NCBI GenBank assembly: GCA_902727855.1
Contig: CACVAS010000105.1
Span: 39,157-103,156, forward strand
From: an uncultured Sulfurovum sp.
Lineage (GTDB): Bacteria > Campylobacterota > Campylobacteria > Campylobacterales > Sulfurovaceae
Direction of reading: 5' to 3'
Length of the DNA stretch: 64,000 nucleotides
The translations under genes were made by a program, and so were the position numbers. The stretch's first letter is position 1; each line of letters starts with the position of its first letter. Below, in pieces: positions 35,835-43,751 of the stretch. The notes below the pieces were generated by a model, which made no database searches, had not been told where the DNA came from, and saw only the letters and a list, made by a program, of their open reading frames with translations.

Positions 35835-36668
35835 ATGAAAAACAACGACAAATCCTACAAAGAACCCCAAATGGTAGAGATACGGCACATACGCAAAGAG
35901 CGTAGCTTTACATTAGAGATGGTGCATACAGAGGCAAAGGGTCGTAGCTTTATGATGGGTAGTGAAGATGGACATGACAATGAAAAGCCAGTACATGAAG
36001 TAAGCTTTACATATGACTTTGAGCTGGGTAAGTACCCCGTGACTATAGAGCAGTATATGTACTTTGTACACGACACAGACTCTCATTACCCTGAGTGGCT
36101 AGAAGAGGGGAACAAGTACAACATAGAGACAGGAGATAATGACTACTATAAAAAGCTAGACCTACTGAATCTAGAGCGTCAAACTACCCCTATAGTAGGT
36201 GTGAACTGGAAAGATGCAGTGGCATACTGTAAGTGGCTAAGCGAAAAAAGTGGACAAGACTACAGACTACCAAGTGAAGCAGAGTGGGAGTACGCTTGTA
36301 GGGCAGGTACACCTACCAAGTGGAGCTTTGGCGATGATGAGGAAGAGCTAGAGAACTACGCATGGTATAACAAAAATAGTAAGGGCAAGACCCAACCCGT
36401 AGGCACAAGAGAACCAAACCCATGGGGACTCTACGATATGCATGGAAATGTATGGGAGTGGTGCCAAGATAGCTGGGTAGACAGCTATGATAACACGCCA
36501 AGAGACGGCACAGCATATAAAAATGAGAGTACTAGTAGTAAAGTCCTGCGCGGCGGTTCGTGGGGCGACGATGATATCAACTCCCGCTCCGCCTATCGCA
36601 GCAGCTGGGACGATGATTACATTAGGTGCAATTATGTTGGGTTTCGTCTTCTCAGAACTTTATCTTAG
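35835..36668 (+). CDS. Stand-alone FGE-sulfatase (C-type lectin-like) protein with DGR variable region
   Basis: The 277-residue protein consists of about 30 N-terminal residues and one FGE-sulfatase domain: FMMGSEDGHDNEKPVHEVSF, YRLPSEAEWEYACRAGTPT, WGLYDMHGNVWEWCQDSW, VLRGGSW and GFRLLRT. There is no signal peptide, so it probably acts in the cytosol. The catalytic Cys pair of sulfatase-activating enzymes is missing. The domain is clearly diverged from the one fused to the vWA protein, except around VR2, where nucleotide identity is near complete in the flanks. It looks like a second, unfused receptor for the same MoxR/TIR apparatus. Confidence 0.82.
   Translation: MKNNDKSYKEPQMVEIRHIRKERSFTLEMVHTEAKGRSFMMGSEDGHDNEKPVHEVSFTYDFELGKYPVTIEQYMYFVHDTDSHYPEWLEEGNKYNIETGDNDYYKKLDLLNLERQTTPIVGVNWKDAVAYCKWLSEKSGQDYRLPSEAEWEYACRAGTPTKWSFGDDEEELENYAWYNKNSKGKTQPVGTREPNPWGLYDMHGNVWEWCQDSWVDSYDNTPRDGTAYKNESTSSKVLRGGSWGDDDINSRSAYRSSWDDDYIRCNYVGFRLLRTLS
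36564..36635 (+). other. DGR-type variable region 2 (VR2)
   Basis: The 72-nt counterpart of VR1 lies in the second FGE gene. Variable residues are Asp-rich here (GDDDIN, SSWDDDY) and mixed in VR1 (LSYGNG, FSRYVD). The conserved core encodes SRSAYR in both. The 22 nt before and about 27 nt after the block are identical in both genes, including silent positions, while the upstream coding sequence is not. Confidence 0.8.
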
Positions 36669-36692
36669 CTTCGGCTAGCTCAGCTACCAAGG
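36669..36692 (+). other. Hairpin directly after VR2 gene stop
   Basis: Same sequence and position as the hairpin after VR1 except for one base (CCAAGG for CCGAGG), which weakens one pair of the lower stem. It begins at the base after the TAG stop. Confidence 0.55.
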
Positions 36693-37066
36693 GCTTGGGT
36701 GTTTTGTCATTTGGGTTTTGACATTTGTCTTTTGGAAAGCCCCGCAGGGACGCGACAAAATCCTATGAAGTGACCATGCATCTTCTGTTTGTCATACCTA
36801 CCATACAATCACCAAGGAACATAGCCTACCAAAAACTCCTCTTTTTGGTAAACAGAGTTTGATGTTTGCTTTTATGTGGTGGTTTGATAAAAAATAAAGG
36901 TCTCAAACAAACTTATAACTCAACATGTCCCATTTTTGATTCAATTAATCAGACAATAACTTTTCATACATTATAAGTTTTATATATAAGGATGATATGC
37001 ATTTCGTTTAGATAAGATGATAAAATATTTTAATATTCAAACATAATTATAAGATTGGAGCTATGA
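36693..37066. other. Spacer after the island, with a NUDIX-end remnant
   Basis: No intact gene is seen. The first part is GC-richer around AAAGCCCCGCAGGGACGCG. At 36823-36897 it carries a fragment of a NUDIX gene 3' end. The stretch 36900-37066 is very AT-rich and probably holds the promoter of the hemerythrin-like gene. I found no template repeat resembling the variable regions here. Confidence 0.5.
36823..36897 (+). pseudogene. Displaced 3' fragment of a NUDIX hydrolase gene
   Basis: In frame this reads SLPKTP, a short insertion, then LMFAFMWWFDKK and a TAA stop. The intact gene at 29647-30225 ends SIAKTPGLMFAFMWWFGRDTK and so on. Positions 36859-36886 are identical to 30172-30199 over 28 bp. 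It marks the right border of the accessory island. Confidence 0.75.
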
Positions 37067-37522
37067 ATGTTTTTCGGATTATTTACACCAAAAAAAAAGA
37101 GTCGTATACCACTATTTGATGCAAAACTTATTAAAAAATTTCATCATGATCATATTAAATTAGTAAAAAGCATTGGAGATATTAATAAAGCTTTAGAACA
37201 AGGTAATTCACATAAGGTAAAAAAGCTTCTTCTGCGTCTACGTATGGAGATATTGGGTCACTTTATGGAGGAAGACATTAAATTATATTGGTATTTAAAA
37301 GATTACTATAAAGATGAAGAAAATGCAAACTCTCTTGTAAAAACTTTCGATACTTCTATTAAAATGATACAAAAAGATGTTATTAAGTTTTTAGATTATT
37401 ATACCCAAGACTATGTACCTCTAGATATGGAGTTTCAACAAAAATTTGATATGATGGTTTCTAAATTGGCTTCAAGAATAGAGTCGGAAGAATCAAACCT
37501 TTATCCTTTGTATCAAAAATAG
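37067..37522 (+). CDS. Hemerythrin-like (HHE) domain protein
   Basis: The 151-residue four-helix protein has HHDHIKLVKSIGDIN, ILGHFMEEDIKLYWYL and a C-terminal ESEESNLYPLYQK, the His and Glu pattern of HHE hemerythrin-like domains that bind a diiron centre. Such proteins sense or carry oxygen or protect Fe-S enzymes in microaerophiles. The start annotated as ATG at 37067 follows TTGGAGCT. It is outside the island by gene content. Confidence 0.75.
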   Translation: MFFGLFTPKKKSRIPLFDAKLIKKFHHDHIKLVKSIGDINKALEQGNSHKVKKLLLRLRMEILGHFMEEDIKLYWYLKDYYKDEENANSLVKTFDTSIKMIQKDVIKFLDYYTQDYVPLDMEFQQKFDMMVSKLASRIESEESNLYPLYQK

Positions 37523-37555
37523 TTTTAAGCTAGTAGTATACATACTAGTTTAGAC

Positions 37556-38431
37556 TCAATCATCACAATACCTTTGTAATAAACAATTATATGCATCTAT
37601 GCGTCTATCACGTAAAAATGGCCATATATCTCTTACCTCTTTTTTACGGTCATGGTCTATATTTGCATAGACAATAGCTTCTTCTTGGGAACCAGCTTGG
37701 GCTAGCATTTCACCTTGAGCACCACAAACAAAAGAGTTACCCCAAAACCTTGTGCCAGTCATCACACCTGAACTGTCTGCTTCAAAGCCTACACGGTTGC
37801 AACTTAGTATAGGAATGGCATTGGCAATGGCGTGGGAACGTTGTATGGTGATCCAAGCGTCCAGTTGTCTGTTTTTTTCTTCGTCACTATCTTCATCAAA
37901 CCATCCTATGGCTGTAGGGTAGATGAGTATTTGGGCACCTTTTAGTGTCATGATACGTGCTGCTTCAGGGTACCATTGATCCCAACATATCAGAACACCT
38001 AGTGTACCCACACTTGTTTGTATGGGTTCAAAGCCAATGTCACCCGGTGTAAAATAAAACTTTTCATAAAACCCTGGGTCATCTGGTATGTGCATTTTAC
38101 GGTACTTACCTGCTACTGTACCATCTTTTTCGAAGACAACGGCAGTGTTGTGGTAGAGCCCAGCTGTGCGTTTTTCAAAGAGAGAGGTGACTAAAACAAT
38201 GTTATTGGTTTTTGCGACCTTTGCCCAGTAGGCTATGTCATCATCAAAATGATTGGCATAGGCAAAAAACGTTGTATCTTCACTTTGACAAAAATACTCT
38301 GTTTGGTGAAGTTCTTGTAGCACCACAAGGTTAGCGCCACTTTGTGCTGCCTCTTCTATTTTTTCGGTAGTTATTTGTATGGTTTCTTGTTGAGTGTTAT
38401 GAAACTTTTGTTGTATCAATGCTACTTTCAT
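37556..38431 (-). CDS. aguB: N-carbamoylputrescine amidase
   Basis: The 291-residue nitrilase-superfamily enzyme has the Glu-Lys-Cys triad: Glu in LVVLQELHQTEYFCQ, Lys in GKYRKMHIPDDPGFYEKFYF, and Cys in VLICWDQWYPEAARI. The long conserved segments match plant and bacterial N-carbamoylputrescine amidase, which releases putrescine, CO2 and ammonia. The agmatine deiminase gene lies 71 bp upstream on the same strand, which supports the assignment. Confidence 0.93.
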   Translation of the reverse strand: MKVALIQQKFHNTQQETIQITTEKIEEAAQSGANLVVLQELHQTEYFCQSEDTTFFAYANHFDDDIAYWAKVAKTNNIVLVTSLFEKRTAGLYHNTAVVFEKDGTVAGKYRKMHIPDDPGFYEKFYFTPGDIGFEPIQTSVGTLGVLICWDQWYPEAARIMTLKGAQILIYPTAIGWFDEDSDEEKNRQLDAWITIQRSHAIANAIPILSCNRVGFEADSSGVMTGTRFWGNSFVCGAQGEMLAQAGSQEEAIVYANIDHDRKKEVRDIWPFLRDRRIDAYNCLLQRYCDD

Positions 38432-38502
38432 GTCTTTGTTACTTTCATCTCTTTTTTTAACCTTTATCGAAATAGTAAAAAGTGACTAGTCACTTGAGTG
38501 GG

Positions 38503-39507
38503 CTAATAGGCCACCTGCATTGTAGAGCAGTGTAAGCTTCCACCTTGTTCTATGAGTTTGAGACAATTAATAGGAATAATCTCTTTATCTGGAAACAGTT
38601 TTTTAAATATCTCATGCACTATTTTATCATTATTATCACTATAGGTAGGATAAAGAAGTGCATGATTGGTAATGAGAAAATTTGCATAGGTAGATGGAAG
38701 TCTCTCATTTTGGTTATTCACTATAGCCTGTGTCATAGGTAGAGGTATGAGTGTATAGGGTTTATTTTCTACTGTACGAAATGACTTGAGTTCTTGTTCC
38801 ATAGCCTCAAGGACATGGTAGTGTTCATCATCTTTGTCATCACATTTAACATAGACTATTGTCTCTTTATTGACAAAGCGAGCCAATGTGTCAATATGTG
38901 AATCTGTGTCATCTCCTACTAAATGTCCTCTATCTAACCACAAAATACGTTGTGTTCCTAAAGTATTTTTTAACTTTTTTTCTACAGTTTCTTTGCTGAG
39001 TCCTCCGTTTCTGTTGGAGTTACATAGACATTGTGTTGTGGTTAACAGTGTGCCAGCACCATCGCTTTCTATAGAACCTCCTTCAAGCACAAAGTTTATA
39101 CTTTCTAAAGGAGTTGTTCCCATGTAACCTTTTTTGTGTAAAGATTGATTGACACTGTTGTCAAGCTTAGCATTAAACTTACCTCCCCACCCATCAAAAG
39201 TAAAGTCTAGTAATTTGTTCTGCTCATCTTCCTTGATACTAATGTAGCCATAGTCACGTATCCAAGTGTCATTGGTAGGTAGTTCAATAAATGTTAGATT
39301 ACGGGTTGAACAAAAGAGTGATGAAGTCTTCTTTTTATCTTTACAAATAATGTAAACAGCTTGGGTGTAAGCAATGGCTTGCGCTATACGTATAAAGGGG
39401 GAAAGTGCTGACTTCAATTCACCTTCTTTTGCCCAATCTGTCTCTTCATGAGGAAAGCTCATTAAGACACATTGTTGCTTTTCCCATTCTGCAGGCATGA
39501 CTCTCAT
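38503..39507 (-). CDS. aguA: Agmatine deiminase (peptidyl-arginine deiminase family)
   Basis: The 334-residue enzyme converts agmatine to N-carbamoylputrescine. Motifs: MPAEWEKQQCVLMSFPHEETDW, TNDTWIRDYG, FVLEGGSIESDGAGTLLTT, WLDRGHLVGDDTDSHID, and the catalytic Cys in EQGGSLHCSTMQ. With aguB it forms a putrescine route from agmatine. The 5' end is divergent from alr with a 47-bp gap. Confidence 0.93.
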   Translation of the reverse strand: MRVMPAEWEKQQCVLMSFPHEETDWAKEGELKSALSPFIRIAQAIAYTQAVYIICKDKKKTSSLFCSTRNLTFIELPTNDTWIRDYGYISIKEDEQNKLLDFTFDGWGGKFNAKLDNSVNQSLHKKGYMGTTPLESINFVLEGGSIESDGAGTLLTTTQCLCNSNRNGGLSKETVEKKLKNTLGTQRILWLDRGHLVGDDTDSHIDTLARFVNKETIVYVKCDDKDDEHYHVLEAMEQELKSFRTVENKPYTLIPLPMTQAIVNNQNERLPSTYANFLITNHALLYPTYSDNNDKIVHEIFKKLFPDKEIIPINCLKLIEQGGSLHCSTMQVAY

Positions 39508-39554
39508 TTTTGACCCTTTGTGACTAATGTGCAGTTTTTAGATATAATCTTTAT

Positions 39555-40559
39555 ATGGCATTTATTAAAATAAACAAACAACATTTCTATCATAATCTTA
39601 ACCAAATAGCACTTCAAACTGGCTCAGTAGATAAAATTGCTATTGTACTCAAAGACAATGCGTATGGACATGGACTAAAGACAATTGGCAAACTTGCATC
39701 AGAGTTTGGTGTTAAACATGCTGTGGTACGTACCACCAAAGAAGCGAGAGAAATTGCGTCTTTCTTTAGCACTGTATTGGTGTTGGGAGATGAAATCATC
39801 CAAGATGAAAAACTATCATTTACTATTAACTCCATAGAGGCAATAGACAAAGCAGAGGTGGGTGCACGTGTGGAACTTAAAGTAGATACAGGGATGCATC
39901 GTAACGGTATAAGCATAGATGAACTGGATGATGCACTTAAGGGCATTGAGCAAAAAGAACTGAAACTCGTGGGAGTGATGACACACTTTAGAAGCGCCGA
40001 TGAATTGAGTTCTGAATTGTTTTGGCAACAAAAAAGGTTTGCGTCTGTGTGTAAAAAAGTAAAAAAAGCAGGCTTCACAGAAGTAAGAGTACATTCACAC
40101 AATTCTGCAGCCATACTAAGAACAAAACACTTTAATGAAGATTTGGTACGTGTAGGTATAGGTGCTTACGGATACAATGAACTTCCAAGCTCCTTTGACA
40201 CCATTACTTTAAAACCAGTGATGGAGCTTTGGGTAAAGAGAGTCTCTACACGCCTGTTACAAAAAGGTGAACGCATAGGTTATGGAGGTACTTTTACAGC
40301 TTCTCACGCTATGGAGGTTTCTACCTATGACTTAGGTTATGGTGATGGCTGGTTTAGAGCAGACACTATGCAACCTTTTAAAACAGCAGAGGGTTTAGAG
40401 ATTTTAGGAAGAGTCTCGATGGATTTCATTTCACTAGAAAGTACTAAAGATGAGGTGTGCATAGTCAGTAACGCACAAGATGCTGCCAAGCAGCTAGGTA
40501 CCATCTCCTATGAAGTGACAACGGCTTTAAACCCTCACATACAAAGAGATGTAGTATAG
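39555..40559 (+). CDS. alr: Alanine racemase
   Basis: The 334-residue PLP enzyme supplies D-alanine for peptidoglycan. The PLP lysine is in [38 protein letters not shown] (catalytic Tyr) and [12 protein letters not shown] are also present. It is a little shorter than typical (about 360), as in other Campylobacterota. The next gene starts 8 bp after the stop. Confidence 0.95.
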   Translation: MAFIKINKQHFYHNLNQIALQTGSVDKIAIVLKDNAYGHGLKTIGKLASEFGVKHAVVRTTKEAREIASFFSTVLVLGDEIIQDEKLSFTINSIEAIDKAEVGARVELKVDTGMHRNGISIDELDDALKGIEQKELKLVGVMTHFRSADELSSELFWQQKRFASVCKKVKKAGFTEVRVHSHNSAAILRTKHFNEDLVRVGIGAYGYNELPSSFDTITLKPVMELWVKRVSTRLLQKGERIGYGGTFTASHAMEVSTYDLGYGDGWFRADTMQPFKTAEGLEILGRVSMDFISLESTKDEVCIVSNAQDAAKQLGTISYEVTTALNPHIQRDVV

Positions 40560-40567
40560 GTTTTAGT

Positions 40568-41641
40568 ATGTTTAAATTTTTATTTAAAATGGTATTACTT
40601 TTGATTTTACTAGGTTCACTTGCCTTACTCTATACACGACACTATTATTTTATCCCTACGCAGATACAGCAAGACCCTTTACCAAAAGTACAAACTTTAG
40701 TTGCACAAGAGAAATATAGTGATGCTTATGAGTATTTAGATTACTTTATGCAGTTTGACTATATGAAAGATAATGAAGAGGCAAAAAAAGTTCATGAGAG
40801 TCTGAGTTTAAAACGTAACTCTTTTGAGTACAAGAAAGATAAAATACTAGAAGGCATACTCACAGGTACTAGCGATGAGTTAAGTGGGCAAGTCTCAGCC
40901 ATTGGTTCAGACTTTTTTCTTTTTGGTGACATACGTGACTTGGTGATACAAGGTAAAAACTATTTTAACAAAGAAGAGGTAGATGGTGTACTTGTTGGGC
41001 TTTCAAGTGTTGGTCTGGTGGCAAGTGCCAGTACACTTTTGAGTGCAGGTGCAACCACCGCTCCAAAAGCAGGGGTAAGTGTACTAAAGTTGGCACGTAA
41101 ACAAAAATATATGCCAAATTGGTTGGCAAAGTTTATTACCAAAGAGGCAAAAGTGGTTGCCAAAACAAAGAATATTAAGAGTGTTAAACCTCTCTTAGAG
41201 AGTGTGCAAGTACTTTACAAAAACGCAGGACTTCAAGGGAGTATGAAGTTACTTTCAAAAAGTAAAAACCTGATGCACCTTTCAACAATCTCTAAATACG
41301 CAAAACGTTTTGGAAAAGAGAGTCATGTTTTGCTAAAAACAACCAATGGAAGCATACTTAAGCATTTACCAAATGTAGGAAAATCTACGACGAAAAATAT
41401 AAAAGTTGCATCAACATTCGGTGAGGGTGGTTTAAAGTCTCTTAGTAAAGTAGGAGATAAAAATTTCATAAAAAGCATTAAAACCTATAAGAGTATTGGA
41501 AAAGTTGGATACAAAGGTGAATACCTAAACATTTTACTTAAAGGTCTGAACATGGTAAATGACATGATTTTATGGATGAGTTCACTTATTGCAGGTCTTT
41601 TTCTTGTACCATGGAGGCTTAAAAGAAGAACTTTAGCCTGA
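40568..41641 (+). CDS. Membrane-associated protein of unknown function
   Basis: I do not recognise this 357-residue protein. It has an N-terminal TM helix (about 5-25, LFKMVLLLILLGSLALLYT), a helical region to about 110, a hydrophobic glycine/alanine-rich segment (about 138-165, LVGLSSVGLVASASTLLSAG), a long lysine-rich middle, and a final hydrophobic helix (DMILWMSSLIAGLFLVPW). It follows alr closely and is probably cotranscribed. Confidence 0.6.
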   Translation: MFKFLFKMVLLLILLGSLALLYTRHYYFIPTQIQQDPLPKVQTLVAQEKYSDAYEYLDYFMQFDYMKDNEEAKKVHESLSLKRNSFEYKKDKILEGILTGTSDELSGQVSAIGSDFFLFGDIRDLVIQGKNYFNKEEVDGVLVGLSSVGLVASASTLLSAGATTAPKAGVSVLKLARKQKYMPNWLAKFITKEAKVVAKTKNIKSVKPLLESVQVLYKNAGLQGSMKLLSKSKNLMHLSTISKYAKRFGKESHVLLKTTNGSILKHLPNVGKSTTKNIKVASTFGEGGLKSLSKVGDKNFIKSIKTYKSIGKVGYKGEYLNILLKGLNMVNDMILWMSSLIAGLFLVPWRLKRRTLA

Positions 41642-41704
41642 TATATTATTTTTTTAAATATTAAATGATAAGATAGTGTATCTATAAACATAAAAGGAGC
41701 AAGT

Positions 41705-42106
41705 ATGAAAACGTTTGAGAATGATGATTTAGGAAAGTTGATTTTAAGACTCATGATAGGGGGTCTTATGCTTTTTCATGGTGTGGCAAAGTTACAAAAT
41801 GGTGTTGGTTTCATAGAAGATAAACTTCTGGATCATGGACTACCGACGGTCATAGCCTATGGTATCTATATCGCAGAGGTGGTGGCACCTATACTGATTA
41901 TTTTAGGTTTAAAAGTAAGACTCTCTGCATTTACTATTGTCTTTGCAATGATTGGTGCTATCTATCTGGTACATATGAACGACATTTGGACACTCTCAAG
42001 AGGTGGTGCATGGGGTATAGAAGTACAACTCATGTTTTTACTGGGTGCATTAGCCATTATGTTCCTAGGATCAGGCAAATATGTAGTGCAAGGGAAAGGC
42101 TCCTAA
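41705..42106 (+). CDS. DoxX-family membrane protein
   Basis: The 133-residue protein has four hydrophobic segments and the DoxX start GKLILRLMIGGLMLFHGVAKL. The family includes subunits of quinol oxidases and many uncharacterised proteins linked to redox stress. The ATG follows AAAAGGAGC. It is the last chromosomal gene before the tmRNA-linked element remnant. Confidence 0.8.
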   Translation: MKTFENDDLGKLILRLMIGGLMLFHGVAKLQNGVGFIEDKLLDHGLPTVIAYGIYIAEVVAPILIILGLKVRLSAFTIVFAMIGAIYLVHMNDIWTLSRGGAWGIEVQLMFLLGALAIMFLGSGKYVVQGKGS

Positions 42107-42161
42107 GTACTATATAAATGTAAAAATAGATTAAGGTTGTCTATCGTTGTAATTGGGATGG

Positions 42162-42181
42162 TGAGGGGAATTAACCCCTGT
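42162..42181. repeat. att-like partial copy of the tmRNA 3' end
   Basis: TGAGGGGAATTAACCCCTGT matches TGAGGGGAATTGAACCCCTG plus T in the T-arm of ssrA at 43274-43294, differing by one missing base. T-arm sequences of tRNA and tmRNA genes are classic integrase crossover sites. Together the two copies bracket a 1.1-kb stretch that ends in an integrase remnant. The rest of 42107-42378 holds no supported ORF. Confidence 0.65.
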
Positions 42182-42378
42182 ACAGACATAGCTACTATTT
42201 CAGTAATACTCGGTTACACCGAACGTTACTAGCGATATAACACAATTAAAAAATATAAGTGTCAGTAGATAATGGGCGTTACTTACTGACAATTTGACTG
42301 ACAGTTGGTACTCTAGAGAATTTTTGTTAATCTCATTTACGATACAATATAGCATACTAAAAAATACGAGGATAGAGT

Positions 42379-42789
42379 ATGACAGCAATAATGAATAATA
42401 CCAGTTCATATCTTGATTTTTTTGATATTGCTCTTGATGCTTATGAAAATAAAAAAACAGATGTCTATAGAAAAATTATGACTACTTTGATTGCATCATA
42501 CAAAACACTTTTACATGATATTGAGATAGAAAATAATGATTTAGAATCTGTAGAACACCTTACTATTAGTGAAGAGGATTTAGATACTTTTTATGATGCG
42601 ATGTATAATATGGTTGATTTAATTAAACTGTTAAAAAAATATCTTGAACCTGTTAAAAATAAAGATGGTCTATTTAGCGACTTGCACCAAATAGCAGAGA
42701 AGTTACATGAAGCCATTATGCTACATATAGATATTGTTTCTACACAAGAGGTTAAAGGGATACAAAGCCGTTACGCTAAAGCCAGTTAA
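42379..42789 (+). CDS. Hypothetical helical protein, antitoxin candidate
   Basis: I do not recognise this 136-residue, acidic, mainly helical protein. Its stop overlaps the ATG of a RelE-like toxin gene (TAATG), so the two are coupled. Position suggests an antitoxin, although it is longer than most and shows no obvious DNA-binding motif. It lies inside the ssrA-integrated remnant. Confidence 0.5.
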   Translation: MTAIMNNTSSYLDFFDIALDAYENKKTDVYRKIMTTLIASYKTLLHDIEIENNDLESVEHLTISEEDLDTFYDAMYNMVDLIKLLKKYLEPVKNKDGLFSDLHQIAEKLHEAIMLHIDIVSTQEVKGIQSRYAKAS

Positions 42790-43076
42790 TGACTATAGAA
42801 CATTCAAAAGATTATCTTCGTACATTAAAACGCATTACAAAAAAACGTACCTTATCCTCTGCTCTTATTGATACTGCAATTGAATTGTATCTTGAAGATA
42901 AAACAGATATACGTTTACAATTTAAGCACATTACTTGTAAACGTGATAAAAATAGACATTCTATCCGTATATCTAATACACAATACAGAATTCTAATGTC
43001 AATTACTAATGATATAGCACTTTTAGTATGTATATGTGACCATGATGATTATGACTTGAGAAATAAAAATTGTTAA
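42789..43076 (+). CDS. RelE/ParE-superfamily toxin-like protein
   Basis: The 95-residue basic protein has the RelE-like pattern HSKDYLRTLKRITKKR, FKHITCKRDKNRHSIRISN, QYRILMSITNDIALLVCICD and HDDYDL. RelE-type toxins cut mRNA on the ribosome. It follows its putative partner with a 1-nt overlap. The integrase remnant starts immediately after its stop. Confidence 0.65.
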   Translation: MTIEHSKDYLRTLKRITKKRTLSSALIDTAIELYLEDKTDIRLQFKHITCKRDKNRHSIRISNTQYRILMSITNDIALLVCICDHDDYDLRNKNC

Positions 43077-43241
43077 AACAATGAAACAATTATTTACACT
43101 CCCGAGATTGCACAGATGGCAGGACATACTACTACTCAAATGATTATACAAAATTACGGAAAGTACATTAAAGGTGAACATCTAAAGATAGATAAGAGTT
43201 TGAAGTTATTTACTGACAAATCCACTGACAGTATCGCCTAA
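43077..43241 (+). pseudogene. Tyrosine recombinase (integrase) C-terminal remnant
   Basis: The open frame after the RelE-like stop reads TPEIAQMAGHTTTQMIIQNYG then KYIKGEHL, ending DSIA and TAA. The xxxGHTTTQM...Y segment is the C-terminal active-site block of phage-type integrases, including the nucleophilic Tyr. The rest of the gene is missing, so it was deleted after integration. It lies 24 bp from the tmRNA 3' end, where such integrases insert. Confidence 0.8.
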
Positions 43242-43264
43242 ACCACGTGTTTTAGGGCTTTAAA

Positions 43265-43651
43265 TGGTGGAGATGAGGGGAATTGAACCCCTGTCCTAAA
43301 ATAGATAGAACCATGACTCTACATGCTTAGACGGTGTTGTTAAGTCTCATCTGGTTTTGTACCACACTCAAAACTTTTCCAGACCAGCTAAAATTCTCAC
43401 AATGAGGCATAGCTTCCTCAAAGCATAGTCACCAGATGTGATACCCAAATGCCGTTTATAGGCTCCGATTAAGATGACACTCCTCGGTAGGGCAGTCCTC
43501 CGCGTGAGCGGGGTTAAAGACTTACGCTACTGCGTAAGCTGGACGGTAATCTGTATTGTTTGCGTTTAAATGCGAGTGAGCCGCGTAACGGAATTGCTCA
43601 GTCCGACATGCACATAGCCCCGACTACTCCAGTCGAAACCAAGTCATCCCC
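43265..43651 (-). ncRNA. ssrA: Transfer-messenger RNA
   Basis: Read on the minus strand it begins GGGGATGACTTGGTTTCGAC and ends in an acceptor/T-arm with GGTTCAATTCCCC and a 3' CCA encoded. The resume codon and tag reading frame give ANNTDYRPAYAVA and a TAA stop; Campylobacter tags are similar (ANNVKFAPAYAKA...). tmRNA with SmpB rescues stalled ribosomes and marks the product for proteolysis. Length of about 387 nt fits. Its T-arm served as an integration site. Confidence 0.95.
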
Positions 43652-43751
43652 ATAGATATTGGCATAAACATAAACGTGGGGATTCTAACACTTTTACATT
43701 ATTTTGTCAATAGGCTATAATGCGATACATTATTGATAAATAGGACATGCA

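Noticed and set aside
33367-36668. FGE-domain proteins as sulfatase-modifying (formylglycine-generating) enzymes
   Set aside because: The conserved catalytic Cys pair is absent, no sulfatase is nearby, and variability is concentrated on the ligand-binding face, so a binding role fits better.
36487-36678. 63-aa ORF overlapping VR2 in another frame
   Set aside because: It is a shadow frame of the second FGE gene; the variable block makes no conserved protein in this frame.
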